This document shows positions 44,320 through 52,873 of a stretch of 64,000 nt of DNA, piece after piece. The notes under the pieces are model-generated. The model searched no databases. It saw only the letters and a list, made by a program, of their open reading frames with translations, and was not told the DNA's origin. Numbering within the stretch: the first letter of the stretch is position 1; the number at the start of each line of letters is the position of its first letter. Both the position numbers and the translations under genes were made by a program. This DNA is from Nesterenkonia ebinurensis (GTDB lineage Bacteria > Actinomycetota > Actinomycetes > Actinomycetales > Micrococcaceae). The DNA lies in the NCBI RefSeq assembly GCF_008711175.1, contig NZ_VWNF01000050.1, positions 1 through 64,000 of the forward strand. The letters are read 5' to 3'.

Positions 44320-45896
44320 CCAATAGCCTCATACCGCTGCTGCTGGTGCTGCTCTCGGTGGCGGTGGCCGCCATGATCTTCCCGCTGCCTGAGCACTCAG
44401 TGAAGCTACGCAGCACCATCAATCTCGGCGGTGCGGTGGCCAAACTGGTGCTGATCATTCTGCTGGTCCCACCGGTGGTAGCCGAGGGTGCACGTCCGGA
44501 GTTCTCGGTACCGTTCTTGCCCACCGCCGGCGGTGAGGCAATCAGCCTGGTGCTGCGGGTGGATCCGCTGGCGCTGTTCTTCGCCGGACTCTCTGCGGTG
44601 CTCTGGCTGTTGACCACCGTGTATGCCATCGGCTATCTGGAGGGCAAACCGAACCGCAGCCGGTTCTTTGGGTTCTTCGGTCTGTGCGTGGCCGCCACCG
44701 TGGGGATCAGTTTCTCCGGGAACCTCATCACCTTCTTAGTGTTCTACGAGCTGCTGACTCTGGTCACCTATCCGTTGGTGGCCCACTGGGGGGATGAGAA
44801 GTCCCTGAACGCGGCCAAGCTGTATATGCGCTATGCCTTGGGCGGCGGGGTGGCGGTGCTCATCGGGGTGGTCTGGCTGACCATGGAGGCTGGGGCGGTG
44901 GACTTCGCTGAGGGTGGGGCAGCTGACGTGGCGGAACTGGCCGCCCGCTCCCCCGGCGTCGTCGTACTCATCTTTGTCCTGCTGGTGGGCGGGCTGGGGG
45001 TGAAGTCCGCCCTGGTTCCGCTGCACTCCTGGCTGCCTGCCGCCATGGTGGCCCCGGCTCCGGTGTCTGCGCTGCTGCACGCAGTGGCAGTGGTCAAGGC
45101 CGGGGTGTTCGGGATTGTGCGGGTGATCGATGACGTCTATGGCATCCATGTGGCCTGGGAGCTGGGCGTGCTGACCCCGCTGCTGGTCATCGCCAGCATC
45201 ACCGTGATCTACGGCTCCTACCAGGCGCTGCGGCAGAGCGAGATCAAACGGCGGCTGGCCTTCTCCACGATCTCCCAGGTCAGCTATGTGGTGCTGGGGG
45301 TGACCATGTTCTCGGTGGCCGGGACCGCTGGTGGGGTGGTGCACCTGGTGCATCAGGGGCTCATGAAGATCACCCTGTTCTTCTGCGCGGGCCTGTTCGC
45401 TGAATCCATGGGGGCGCATACGATCGCTCAGCTGCGCGGGGCCGGGCGGCGGATGCCCTGGACCTCGGCGGCCTTCACCGTGGGGGCCTTCGGGATGATC
45501 GGGCTGCCGCCCACTGCCGGGTTTGTCTCCAAGTGGCAGTTAGGGCTAGGTGCCCTGGATTCTCCGCACCCGTGGGTGCTGGTGGTGCTGGTGGTCTCCT
45601 CGCTGCTGAATGCTGCGTATTTTTTGCCCGTCGTGTATTCACTCTGGTTCGGTGAGCCAGATGACGGCGAGCGATTGAGCCATGAGGTCACCAGCAGGGG
45701 TGCCGAGTCTGCCGAGGCGATTGAGGCAGCGCCCAGCCGGAGGCGCGGCCACCTCTCCAAAATACGGGAGCCGGGGATGCTGCTGGTGCCGGCGCTCTGC
45801 ACTGCCGGGTTCACCCTGGGCGTGGGGTTGGCGACGTCGTTGACCTTCTCTCCCCTGCAGATCGCCCGGTTCATCGCTGAGGGGGTGTTCGGCTGA
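44310..45896 (+). CDS. Mrp antiporter-like subunit D (proton-conducting) 2
   Basis: A 528-residue, about 14-helix protein of the same family: ITFLVFYELLTLVTYPLVAH with Glu, VKSALVPLHSWLPAAMVAPAP, and LAFSTISQVSYVVLGVTMF. It matches NuoM/MrpD-type subunits best. Residues RLSHEVTSRGAESAEAIEAA in the last cytosolic loop come from a dispersed DNA element (45672-45732). It overlaps the next gene by one base. The second of three antiporter subunits; it may replace the N-terminal part of MrpA (inference). Confidence 0.85.
   Translation: MVVTNSLIPLLLVLLSVAVAAMIFPLPEHSVKLRSTINLGGAVAKLVLIILLVPPVVAEGARPEFSVPFLPTAGGEAISLVLRVDPLALFFAGLSAVLWLLTTVYAIGYLEGKPNRSRFFGFFGLCVAATVGISFSGNLITFLVFYELLTLVTYPLVAHWGDEKSLNAAKLYMRYALGGGVAVLIGVVWLTMEAGAVDFAEGGAADVAELAARSPGVVVLIFVLLVGGLGVKSALVPLHSWLPAAMVAPAPVSALLHAVAVVKAGVFGIVRVIDDVYGIHVAWELGVLTPLLVIASITVIYGSYQALRQSEIKRRLAFSTISQVSYVVLGVTMFSVAGTAGGVVHLVHQGLMKITLFFCAGLFAESMGAHTIAQLRGAGRRMPWTSAAFTVGAFGMIGLPPTAGFVSKWQLGLGALDSPHPWVLVVLVVSSLLNAAYFLPVVYSLWFGEPDDGERLSHEVTSRGAESAEAIEAAPSRRRGHLSKIREPGMLLVPALCTAGFTLGVGLATSLTFSPLQIARFIAEGVFG
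45672..45732 (+). repeat. dispersed in-frame element, copy C (in Mrp subunit)
   Basis: CGATTGAGCCATGAG followed, 40 bases after the start, by CCGAGGCGATTGAGG. It encodes RLSHEVTS...ESAEAIEAA in a loop between helices. Confidence 0.55.
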
Positions 45897-47782
45897 TGCT
45901 GGGGGCTGCTCTGATTGCGCTGAGCCTGCTGCTGCCGCTGGCCGCGGTGGCGCTGATTGCGCTGGCCGGGGCCCTGGCCGCGGAGCAGGCACACCGAGTG
46001 CGAAGGTCAGCGGCGCTGTTCTCCCCGCTGACCGTGGCTCCGACCGTAGTGCTGACCCTGGCTGCACCCGGGGCTGAGCTGAGCCTCGACTGGCTGCTCT
46101 TCGGCACGGTGTTGCACATGGATGCCGCTGCCCGAGCGCTGGTGCTGATCGCTGCCCTGCTCTACGGGGCGGCGCTGATGGCGGTCACCTGGGTTAAATT
46201 GCGCGACGCCGAACGCGGCTCCGGGGCGCTGAGCGCGTTCCTCATGGTGTGCTTCGCCGGGAACATCGGTACCTATCTGGCCGCTGATGCGGTCACCTTC
46301 TATCTGGCATTTGCGGTGATGAGCTTCTCCGCCGCCGGACTGGTGATCCACTACCGCACCGCCTCGGCCCACCGGGCCACCCGGATCTACCTGGTGATGT
46401 CAGTCTTCTCCGAAACCGCCATACTTGCTGGACTTATCCTCACTGCGAGTGCTGGTGGTTACCTAGTGGCTGATGCACCCTCCGCAGTGGCCGCCAGTGA
46501 GCACACCGGGCTGATCGTGGCTCTGCTGTTGATCGGCTTCGGGGTGAAGGCTGGCACTGTGCCGCTGCATATGTGGCTGCCGCTGGCCCATCCGGCGGCT
46601 CCGCCTGCTGCCTCCGCGGTGCTTTCCGGGGCGATGGTCAAGGCGGGACTGGTCGGGTGGCTGCGGTTCCTCCCCATTGGGGACGACGCCGCCGCCCTCG
46701 CCACCGCCGGAAACACTCTGCTGGTCCTGGCCCTGCTGGGGGCCTTCGCCGCGGTGGTGGTCGGCGTGCTGCAGTCAGATCCCAAGGTGGTGCTGGCATA
46801 TTCGACCATCTCTCAGATGGGATTCATCGCCTGTCTGGTGGCCGTCGCCCTGCTGGTGCCGGAGAGCGCCGGTGCTGCCATGGCGGCTGCAGTGCTCTAC
46901 GCGGTGCATCACGGGCTGGCCAAGGGGGCGCTGTTCCTGGGGGTGCCAGTCGTCAAGCACTACGGTCGCGGTGGAACCGGGGTGCTGGTGCTCATCGGTA
47001 TGGCCGGTGCCGGCCTGGCTGTGGCCGGCGCACCGCTGACCTCAGGCGCCTATGGCAAGTATGTCTCCAAGGAGGCGGTGGAGGGTTTCGCGGTGCTGGG
47101 GGTGGGGCTGGATCAGCTGCTGCCGCTGGTGGCAACTGGTTCGACTCTGCTGCTGATCCGCTTCGCTTTCATAGTGAGCCACACCGAAGTCCGCCCCCGT
47201 CCTGGAGCCGATGGTGAGTTAGCTTCGTGGTTGGCGGTGTGTGCAGCCGGTATTGCGGTGCCCTGGCTCATCGGGGCCGCTTGGTTGCCAGACGATCCGG
47301 AGTTCAGCTGGTCCGCCGGTGCACTCTGGGATGCCAGCTGGCCGATCCTGCTGGCGCTCGGTCTCGGCGCAGTCGTCTGGCTCTATGTACGAAACAGGGG
47401 CACGGGCGGTCAGGCCCAGAGCGAAGCGAGTGAGCTGACTTTAAGGGGTGAAGGCCGCAGTAAGGCAGGCGAGAGCCGAGCCCGACTTGCGCGCGCCGGC
47501 GGAATGAGCATTCTTCAGCCTGGGGATCTGATTGTGGCTGAAGAATCGCTGGCGATGCGCAGCTGGCAGCATGCCTCCCCTGGGCTGAATGCTGCGCACC
47601 GGGCCGCTGGCAAAGTGCGCAATGCCAGTGCCCGTGTCGCACAGAACCTAGCCGAGCGCACCCGTCGGCTGACCGCGAGCGCCGAGGGCTCTCTGGGTAG
47701 CTGGGAGGGCTCGGGTCTCGTGATACTGGTGTTGACCACCGTGGCAGTGCTGATCATTATGTGGACAGGAGGTGTGTGGTGA
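45896..47782 (+). CDS. Mrp antiporter-like subunit D (proton-conducting) 3, with C-terminal extension
   Basis: A 628-residue member of the family. Helical core: AVTFYLAFAVMSFSAAGLVIH (Ala where the paralogues have the helix-5 Glu neighbourhood), VKAGTVPLHMWLPLAHPAAP, LAYSTISQMGFIACLVAV and AVHHGLAKGALFLG. A soluble segment of about 120 residues (RGTGGQAQSEASE... to RRLTASAEG) is inserted before a last helix, TVAVLIIMWTGGVW. The segment begins with a GAGCGAAGCGAGTGAGC repeat-like sequence. It is the third antiporter-type subunit, making this operon unlike the two-subunit standard. Confidence 0.82.
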   Translation: MLGAALIALSLLLPLAAVALIALAGALAAEQAHRVRRSAALFSPLTVAPTVVLTLAAPGAELSLDWLLFGTVLHMDAAARALVLIAALLYGAALMAVTWVKLRDAERGSGALSAFLMVCFAGNIGTYLAADAVTFYLAFAVMSFSAAGLVIHYRTASAHRATRIYLVMSVFSETAILAGLILTASAGGYLVADAPSAVAASEHTGLIVALLLIGFGVKAGTVPLHMWLPLAHPAAPPAASAVLSGAMVKAGLVGWLRFLPIGDDAAALATAGNTLLVLALLGAFAAVVVGVLQSDPKVVLAYSTISQMGFIACLVAVALLVPESAGAAMAAAVLYAVHHGLAKGALFLGVPVVKHYGRGGTGVLVLIGMAGAGLAVAGAPLTSGAYGKYVSKEAVEGFAVLGVGLDQLLPLVATGSTLLLIRFAFIVSHTEVRPRPGADGELASWLAVCAAGIAVPWLIGAAWLPDDPEFSWSAGALWDASWPILLALGLGAVVWLYVRNRGTGGQAQSEASELTLRGEGRSKAGESRARLARAGGMSILQPGDLIVAEESLAMRSWQHASPGLNAAHRAAGKVRNASARVAQNLAERTRRLTASAEGSLGSWEGSGLVILVLTTVAVLIIMWTGGVW

Positions 47783-48333
47783 TGAGTGAACGCCTCCTCA
47801 CCTGGACGGCGGCTGCGCTGCTGCGTGTCGTGGTGCTGGGCCTGCTGTGGGTGTTCTTCGCCGGGCTCAACGGCGACTACGCGGTCTACGGGGTGGTCTC
47901 AGTGGCCATCTGCACCACACTAAGTTTGTGGCTGGCACCCCCGCGGTCCCCGGTGCGGATCGCCGGCTGGCCGCAGCGGGCCTGGCATGCTGCGACCCTG
48001 TTCCTGTGGTTCGTGTGGCAGTCGGTGCTCGGCGGGGTGGATGTGGCTCTGCGCTCGCTGCGCCGCCCGGTGCGGATCGAGCCTGCTGTGGTCAGCGCAC
48101 CTTTTGAGCTGCAGGAGGGCCATGCCCGGCAGCTGGCGATGGTGATGATGAACCTGATGCCAGGCTCGATGATCCAGCGCACCACCGACGCCACCGGCGC
48201 CACCTCCCTGATGGACGGTGATGGGCATACCGCTGAGCCCACCCATGTGGAGCTGCACACTCTGGCCGCAGAGCTGGACCCCGCCGCCCAGTGGCAGACT
48301 CTGCAGCACCGGGTAGCCCGCGCGGTGAACTGA
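47782..48333 (+). CDS. mrpE: Mrp antiporter subunit E
   Basis: A 183-residue protein of the MnhE family. ATG at 47782 overlaps the previous stop (TGATG), with AGGAGG 9 bases upstream. Two N-terminal helices are followed by a soluble domain containing MVMMNLMPGSMIQRT, the MrpE consensus around NxxxPGS, and HVELHTLA. Last gene of the antiporter operon; a 19-bp gap separates it from the convergent mutM. Confidence 0.88.
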   Translation: MSERLLTWTAAALLRVVVLGLLWVFFAGLNGDYAVYGVVSVAICTTLSLWLAPPRSPVRIAGWPQRAWHAATLFLWFVWQSVLGGVDVALRSLRRPVRIEPAVVSAPFELQEGHARQLAMVMMNLMPGSMIQRTTDATGATSLMDGDGHTAEPTHVELHTLAAELDPAAQWQTLQHRVARAVN

Positions 48334-48352
48334 ACCTGCAGTCACCCGGGGT

Positions 48353-49339
48353 TCACCAGCGGCCGTTGCGGGGCCTGGGCTGGCATACCGGGCAGAAGTA
48401 GGAGGAGCGGTTCATGAACTTCTCCAGTCGGATGGCCCCCACACTGCGCCGGGCAGCCAGCTCACCTGACTCTTGCAGACCAGCACACCGAGAGCACTGA
48501 CGCCCAGCTCGTCCGTAGACCGCCAGCGACCGGTCGAAGTACCCGGAGGCCCCGTTGACGTTGACGTAGAGCGCATCAAAGCTGGTCCCGCCGGCGGCGA
48601 GCGCGGCCTCCATCACCTCGCGCAGTGCTGTCAGCAGCAGCCCCGCCTGGGCACGGGTGACCGTCTCAGTCCGACGGGCGTAGTGCATCCGGGCCCGCCA
48701 GAGCGCCTCATCGGCGTAGATGTTTCCCACCCCGGAGATCGCAGTCTGGTCCAGCAGGGCTCGTTTCAACCCAGTGCGACGCCGTCTGAGCACCTGGAAA
48801 AGCCACTCCCCGGTCACCACAGGTTCCAGTGGGTCAGGAGCGATATGCGCAGCAATCTCCGGAATAAGCCGCCCAGATTCCGGCACCACCGCATCCGGCA
48901 CCAGCGGCGAGAGCTGCATCCCGCCGAAGATCCGCTGGTCCACAAACCGCAGCTGACCTGGCAGCCAAGCAATTTCCCCAACAGAACCCAGTATGACGGC
49001 GTCGTCCGCTGTGTTCCCCAGATCCAACGTGATCTTCAGGTGCCGTTCTTCAGGAGCCTCGCGCTGCTCGATCAGCACCTGACCGCTCATGCCCAGGTGG
49101 ACCACCAGTGCCACCGCCAGCGGCTCGCCCGCAGACTCCAGCGGGACCCACAGAAACTTTCCCCGCCGCTGAGGCGCCCCCAGCACAAGCCCAGTCAGCC
49201 GGCGGGAGAACTCCGCCGGTCCCTCAGCGAATCTCCGGAGACTGCGGTCATCGTGGACATGGACCTGCTCCACCCGCCGGCCGGCGGCCCACTGCGCCAC
49301 ACCTCGACGCACCACCTCCACCTCAGGCAGCTCAGGCAT
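48353..49339 (-). CDS. mutM: formamidopyrimidine-DNA glycosylase
   Basis: A 328-residue base-excision repair enzyme that removes 8-oxoguanine and FaPy and nicks the strand. Pro2-Glu3 of MPELPEVE are the catalytic residues. [12 protein letters not shown], the H2TH part ([19 protein letters not shown]), and a C-terminal zinc finger (CSRC and CPVC pairs) are all present. Somewhat longer than the usual about 290 residues, owing to small insertions. It heads a run of GNAT genes lying just upstream on the same strand. Confidence 0.94.
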   Translation of the reverse strand: MPELPEVEVVRRGVAQWAAGRRVEQVHVHDDRSLRRFAEGPAEFSRRLTGLVLGAPQRRGKFLWVPLESAGEPLAVALVVHLGMSGQVLIEQREAPEERHLKITLDLGNTADDAVILGSVGEIAWLPGQLRFVDQRIFGGMQLSPLVPDAVVPESGRLIPEIAAHIAPDPLEPVVTGEWLFQVLRRRRTGLKRALLDQTAISGVGNIYADEALWRARMHYARRTETVTRAQAGLLLTALREVMEAALAAGGTSFDALYVNVNGASGYFDRSLAVYGRAGRQCSRCAGLQESGELAARRSVGAIRLEKFMNRSSYFCPVCQPRPRNGRW

Positions 49340-49357
49340 ATCCGCTCTCTCCTCTGC

Positions 49358-49750
49358 TCATCGGCGCACCATGCACAGCTCCACCACCCCGCGCAGGGAG
49401 GCATCGTTCTCCTCCTCCCCGAGGTCCTTCTCCGAACCGTCGGGCTCGAACCCGTGCTTGCGATAGAAGCCCTGGGCCCGCGGATTGTCCTTGAACACCC
49501 ACAACGAGGCGGGCTGTTCACCCAGCAGCTCAGTCAGCAGCCGGGAGGCAGCACCACAGCCGTGGTGCTCAGCGAGCAGATAGATCAGGTAGAGCTGGAG
49601 GCTGGTCTCGGTGTCTTGATCCTCCGGCTTCCCCACCATGGCCAGGCCGATGAGGCTCCCGTCCAGCTCTGCCACCCGGGCGCGTTCGCGGTGGACAGGT
49701 GTGGTGGTGATCTGCTGCCGGATCTGCAGGTTCCCGTTCATAGCTGCCAT
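49358..49750 (-). CDS. short GNAT acetyltransferase, N-terminally deleted paralogue
   Basis: A 130-residue protein close to the C-terminal 110 residues of the next gene upstream (shared YLIYLLAEHHGCGAA, TELL, ASLWV, DNPRA and FYR). The first about 65 residues of the GNAT fold, including its first helices, are absent: IRQQITTTPVHRERARVAE joins directly to where the paralogue has WRQMLADPAHRARTRVAE. An AGGAG site 8 bases before the ATG suggests it is still translated. A duplicated, partly deleted copy or a pseudogene. Confidence 0.65.
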   Translation of the reverse strand: MAAMNGNLQIRQQITTTPVHRERARVAELDGSLIGLAMVGKPEDQDTETSLQLYLIYLLAEHHGCGAASRLLTELLGEQPASLWVFKDNPRAQGFYRKHGFEPDGSEKDLGEEENDASLRGVVELCMVRR

Positions 49751-49778
49751 CCTGCCATCTCCTGGGGGTGTGCGGCCC

Positions 49779-50297
49779 CTACTTCGAGCCGCGGACCATG
49801 CGGATCTCTACAATCCCGCTCAGCGCCTCGGCACCACGGTCATCACCGAGATCCTTCTCCACTCCGTCAGACTCAAATCCGTACCTGCGATAGAAGGCCA
49901 GCGCACGTGGGTTGTCCCTAAGCACCCACAGCGAGGCGGATTTGTCATTGAGCAGTTCGGTGAGCATGTCTTCGGCGGCCCCGCACCCGTGGTGCTCAGC
50001 CAGCAGGTAGATCATGTAGAGCTCATGCTCCACGTCCAGGTCATCCTCACGAGGCGGGCCGATCTGGGCGATACCGATCACCTCACCGTCCACCTCGGCC
50101 ACCCGCGTCCGGGCACGGTGCGCGGGGTCCGCCAGCATCTGCCGCCAAGAGTCGATGCGCCGCTGCAAGGCCTGCTCATTCCAGAACTGATCCGGCAGAA
50201 TCCCGGAGTACGCCTGCTCCCAGCACGTCACATGCACCGCGGCCAGTTCCTGCGCTTCATCCATCCGCGGATGCCGGATGGTGTACTCACTGCTCAT
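49779..50297 (-). CDS. GNAT-family N-acetyltransferase (middle of three)
   Basis: A 172-residue complete GNAT protein. ATG at 50297 overlaps the previous gene's stop (TGATG), with AAGGGGA 8 bases away; a longer frame upstream is only the overlap. Motif A is LYMIYLLAEHHGCGAAEDML, with QxxGxG replaced by HHGCGA, and motif B LRDNPRALAFYRRYGFESDG. No substrate can be inferred. Confidence 0.82.
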   Translation of the reverse strand: MSSEYTIRHPRMDEAQELAAVHVTCWEQAYSGILPDQFWNEQALQRRIDSWRQMLADPAHRARTRVAEVDGEVIGIAQIGPPREDDLDVEHELYMIYLLAEHHGCGAAEDMLTELLNDKSASLWVLRDNPRALAFYRRYGFESDGVEKDLGDDRGAEALSGIVEIRMVRGSK

Positions 50298-50878
50298 CAA
50301 TGATTCCCCTTCTGCACCATACGCAGGATCCGGTGCCCGCCGATGTTCTCCAGGCGCTTGAGTGTGCCGTCGGGTGTGTAGCCGTGCTTGCGGTAGAAAG
50401 CGATGGCGCGCGGATTGTTTTCCATCACCCACAGGTAGGCCCGATTGAGCCGAGCGGAGCCACGCCATCGTGCGCTGTCTCCTGAGGCGCTTGCGGAGCG
50501 TGAGCGAAACGACGACGAGGCCGGCTCGGGGTTCAGCGCCTGCAGCAGCCTGGTGGCCAGGCCGGTTCCGTAAGCCTCGGAGAGCACGTAGAGCCGGTGC
50601 AGCTCCTGGGGTGCAGGGGCGTCCTCATCCCGCGGTCTGCCGAAGATCCCGAAGCCGAGCACCTTGTCGCCGTCCTCGGCGATCCGGATCCGCCATCCTG
50701 AATCACCGCGGGCATAGGTGGCCAGCTGCTCCGTCCACTGCTCGGTGCGCCGCTCCGGGGTGTTGCGCGCCAGCATCCACTCACGCGGGAAGTAATGCCC
50801 GTAGGCCTCTCTGGCAGCAATCGAGTGTGCCACCGCAATCCGCTCTGCATCCGCTGTTTCTGGCTCCCGGATGACCAT
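50297..50878 (-). CDS. GNAT-family N-acetyltransferase (first of three, with insertion)
   Basis: A 193-residue GNAT protein. I use the ATG at 50878 (VIREPETADAERIAVAH). Motif A is ELHRLYVLSEAYGTGLATRL and motif B VMENNPRAIAFYRKHGYTPDG. Between them lies an extra about 28 residues rich in Ser and Arg (PASSSFRSRSASASGDSARW onwards), which corresponds exactly to a dispersed DNA element (50442-50517). Without it, the protein would align with its paralogue downstream. Confidence 0.8.
   Translation of the reverse strand: MVIREPETADAERIAVAHSIAAREAYGHYFPREWMLARNTPERRTEQWTEQLATYARGDSGWRIRIAEDGDKVLGFGIFGRPRDEDAPAPQELHRLYVLSEAYGTGLATRLLQALNPEPASSSFRSRSASASGDSARWRGSARLNRAYLWVMENNPRAIAFYRKHGYTPDGTLKRLENIGGHRILRMVQKGNH
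50442..50517 (+). repeat. dispersed in-frame element, copy D (in GNAT gene)
   Basis: CGATTGAGCCGAGCGGAG, then CTGAGGCGCTTG 40 bases after the start, ending GTGAGCGAAACGACG. Read on the minus strand by the GNAT gene, in a different frame from copy A in thiO, yet free of stops. Confidence 0.65.
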
Positions 50879-51104
50879 CTGTTTCAGCACCCCTCCAGCA
50901 TAATCGCAGGGATCAGAGAGGAGAGGCGTGGGATGTAAGGAATATCGCAGATTTACGCCGCTACTCCACATCCCAAGTGATCCGCGACCGGAGCAGGGTT
51001 TCGGGCCGCTGATGCTCTGGGTGCTGGTGCAACGACTCCTAGAATCCGCCTACCTCTTTTCTCTCAAGATAAGCGTGGTTTGAGAGAAACGTGAGAGAAA
51101 ACGT
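50879..51104. other. intergenic gap upstream of the GNAT genes
   Basis: About 225 bp between the GNAT run and the yceI terminator. It includes the putative GNAT promoter on the minus strand, but no clear boxes. TGAGAGAAA is repeated twice at 51081-51099 as part of the terminator tail. Confidence 0.35.
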
Positions 51105-51136
51105 CGCCCCCGCCACCTCTGGAAGGTGCGGGGGCG
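51105..51136 (-). terminator. rho-independent terminator of yceI
   Basis: Arms 51105-51118 and 51124-51136 (CGCCCCCGCCACCT / AGGTGCGGGGGCG, one bulge) with a 5-nt loop. On the minus strand the stem is followed by ACGTTTTCTCTC. It lies 40 bp beyond the yceI stop. A GGCGTCGTCGT 11-mer overlaps its edge. Confidence 0.85.
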
Positions 51137-51175
51137 TCGTCGTGCTGTGTACTGGTTGAGCGAAGCAGTGAGGGA

Positions 51176-51718
51176 TCAGCTGTCCTGGTTGAGGACGAAG
51201 GAGGCGTCGAGCTCGATCTTGACGTTGTCGGAAACCAGTACACCGCCGGCCTCAAGGGCTGCGTTCCAGGTCAGGCCAAACTCCTTGCGGGAGATGGTGG
51301 TGGAGGCGGAGAAGCCGGCGCGAGTCAGGCCGAAGGGGTCCACCGCCTGGCCACCAAACTCGACCTCGAAGGTCACGGTCTTGGATACGCCGCGGATGGT
51401 CAGCTCGCCGGTCAGGTCGAAAACCTCGCCGGAGGGCTTGATGCCGGTGGCCACGAAGGTCAGCTCCGGGTGCTTCTCGGCGTCCAGGAAGTCCTCGCCG
51501 CGCACATGGGCGTCACGGTCACCGTTCTTGGAGTTGAAGGATTCGGCGCGCACCACAGCCTTGACATCTGCGGAGCCGTCCTCCTTCACGTCCAGGGTGC
51601 CGGTGGCTTCCTCGAAGAGCGCCCGGACCTTGGAGATGCCGGCGTGACGCACAGTCAGACCGATCTCGGAGTGGGAGGCGTCCAGAGTCCAGGTGCCGGG
51701 GTTCAGAGTTGCTGCCAT
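51176..51718 (-). CDS. yceI: YceI family lipid-binding-like protein
   Basis: A 180-residue lipocalin-like barrel. It contains TLDASHSEIGLTVRHAGISKVRALF, given here as DASHSEIGLTVRH and ISKVRALF, plus FLDAEKHPELTF and GELTIRGVSKTVTFEV, all typical of YceI. No signal peptide, so it is cytosolic, as in many actinobacterial members. The family binds isoprenoid lipids. AAGGAG lies 9 bases before the ATG. It has its own operator-like palindrome and terminator. Confidence 0.92.
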   Translation of the reverse strand: MAATLNPGTWTLDASHSEIGLTVRHAGISKVRALFEEATGTLDVKEDGSADVKAVVRAESFNSKNGDRDAHVRGEDFLDAEKHPELTFVATGIKPSGEVFDLTGELTIRGVSKTVTFEVEFGGQAVDPFGLTRAGFSASTTISRKEFGLTWNAALEAGGVLVSDNVKIELDASFVLNQDS

Positions 51719-51799
51719 GATGTTGATCTCCTTCTCAAGGGCTTGGGTTGCTGTCCAGCGACAGTGTGACGCCGCAGTCTTGCGGCTCGCTTCTTTGCA

Positions 51800-51849
51800 A
51801 CTTAGCGGAACCTGGATTTATTTCAAATTTGTATGACTTCACGTGAAGT
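51800..51849 (-). promoter_or_regulatory. yceI promoter with ACTTCACGTGAAGT palindrome
   Basis: The minus strand reads ACTTCACGTGAAGT (51836-51849, perfect 14-bp palindrome), then TTGAAA, 16 bp, TAAGTT. The palindrome is just upstream of the -35 box and resembles MarR-type operators. It could also act as a small hairpin ending the upstream LacI gene, which stops at 51861. Confidence 0.45.
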
Positions 51850-51860
51850 TCACCCTGATG

Positions 51861-52868
51861 TTACGCAGAGGCTCTCCGGACCAGCTTCGTCTCCAGGATC
51901 ACTCGGGACTCCACAGGCTGCTCCTCCAGCAGCCTCAGCAGCAGCTTGACCGCTGTGCCGGCCAGAGCAGTGACCGGGTTGACCACCGTGGTCAGCGGGG
52001 GCCGGGTCAGCTCGGCCGCCTGGGAGTTGTCGAAGCCCACCACCGCGATCTCTTCGGGCACCTTCCGCCCTGCAGCCTGCAGCTCATGCACGGCTGCGAC
52101 CGCCATCAGGTCGCTGGCCACAAACACCCCGTCGAGCTGAGGCTCACGCTTCAGGAGGCGGCGAATCGCCACCGCCCCCGAGGCTGCGCTGAAGTCACCG
52201 TGCTCCACCAGGCCGGCGTCCAGCCCCGCACTGTGCAGCTGCTCCCGCCAGCCGGCCAGCCGGTCCTCACTGGCTGCCATGTCCATTGCTCCGGTGATGG
52301 TGCCGATGCGGCGTCGTCCTGTGCTGACCAGTTGCTGGGCGGCCAATGCCCCACCGGCACGGTTGTCCACGTCCACATAGGGGATCCCCACATCCCCGGC
52401 ATAGGGTCTGCCCACATATACCGCCGGCAGCTTGGTGGCGGTGAGCACCTGCCAGATGTGGTCATCCTTATGATGGGAGACCACGATCGCCCCGTCGGTG
52501 TAGCCACCGCGCAGGTAGCGCTCGATCTTCTGGGAGTCGCCCGGCTGGCCCATGGCCAGCAGTACCTGCACCGGGGAATCGGCCAGCGACTGGGTGATCG
52601 CTGCCAGCAGCGCGGCGAAGAAGGGGTCGGAGAAGACCGTCTCCTCAGCCTCCGGAACCACCACCGCAATCGAATCGACCTCCGGGCGGACCAGGGAGCG
52701 CGCATTGCGGTTGGGTCGGTAACCCAGCTCCACGATGGCCTCCTGGACTGCCTCCCTGGCCAGCCGGCCGACTCTGGGGTCGGCGTTAACCACCCGGGAG
52801 GCGGTGGCCCGGGAGACCCCGGCGCGCGCGGCAACATCCTCCAAGGTGGGTAGTCGCTTAGCTGGCAT
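51861..52868 (-). CDS. LacI-family repressor (CebR-like)
   Basis: A 335-residue regulator. N-terminal LacI HTH: TLEDVAARAGVSRATASRVVN, given as LEDVAARAGVSRATASRVV, with the hinge YRPNRNARSLV. The periplasmic-binding-like core ends ELTRPPLTTVVNP. Last gene of the ABC sugar/beta-glucosidase operon, 5 bp after the glucosidase gene. Likely binds the perfect palindrome at 57604-57621 upstream of the operon and is released by a beta-glucoside (inference). Confidence 0.9.
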   Translation of the reverse strand: MPAKRLPTLEDVAARAGVSRATASRVVNADPRVGRLAREAVQEAIVELGYRPNRNARSLVRPEVDSIAVVVPEAEETVFSDPFFAALLAAITQSLADSPVQVLLAMGQPGDSQKIERYLRGGYTDGAIVVSHHKDDHIWQVLTATKLPAVYVGRPYAGDVGIPYVDVDNRAGGALAAQQLVSTGRRRIGTITGAMDMAASEDRLAGWREQLHSAGLDAGLVEHGDFSAASGAVAIRRLLKREPQLDGVFVASDLMAVAAVHELQAAGRKVPEEIAVVGFDNSQAAELTRPPLTTVVNPVTALAGTAVKLLLRLLEEQPVESRVILETKLVRRASA

Positions 52869-52873
52869 ATCTC

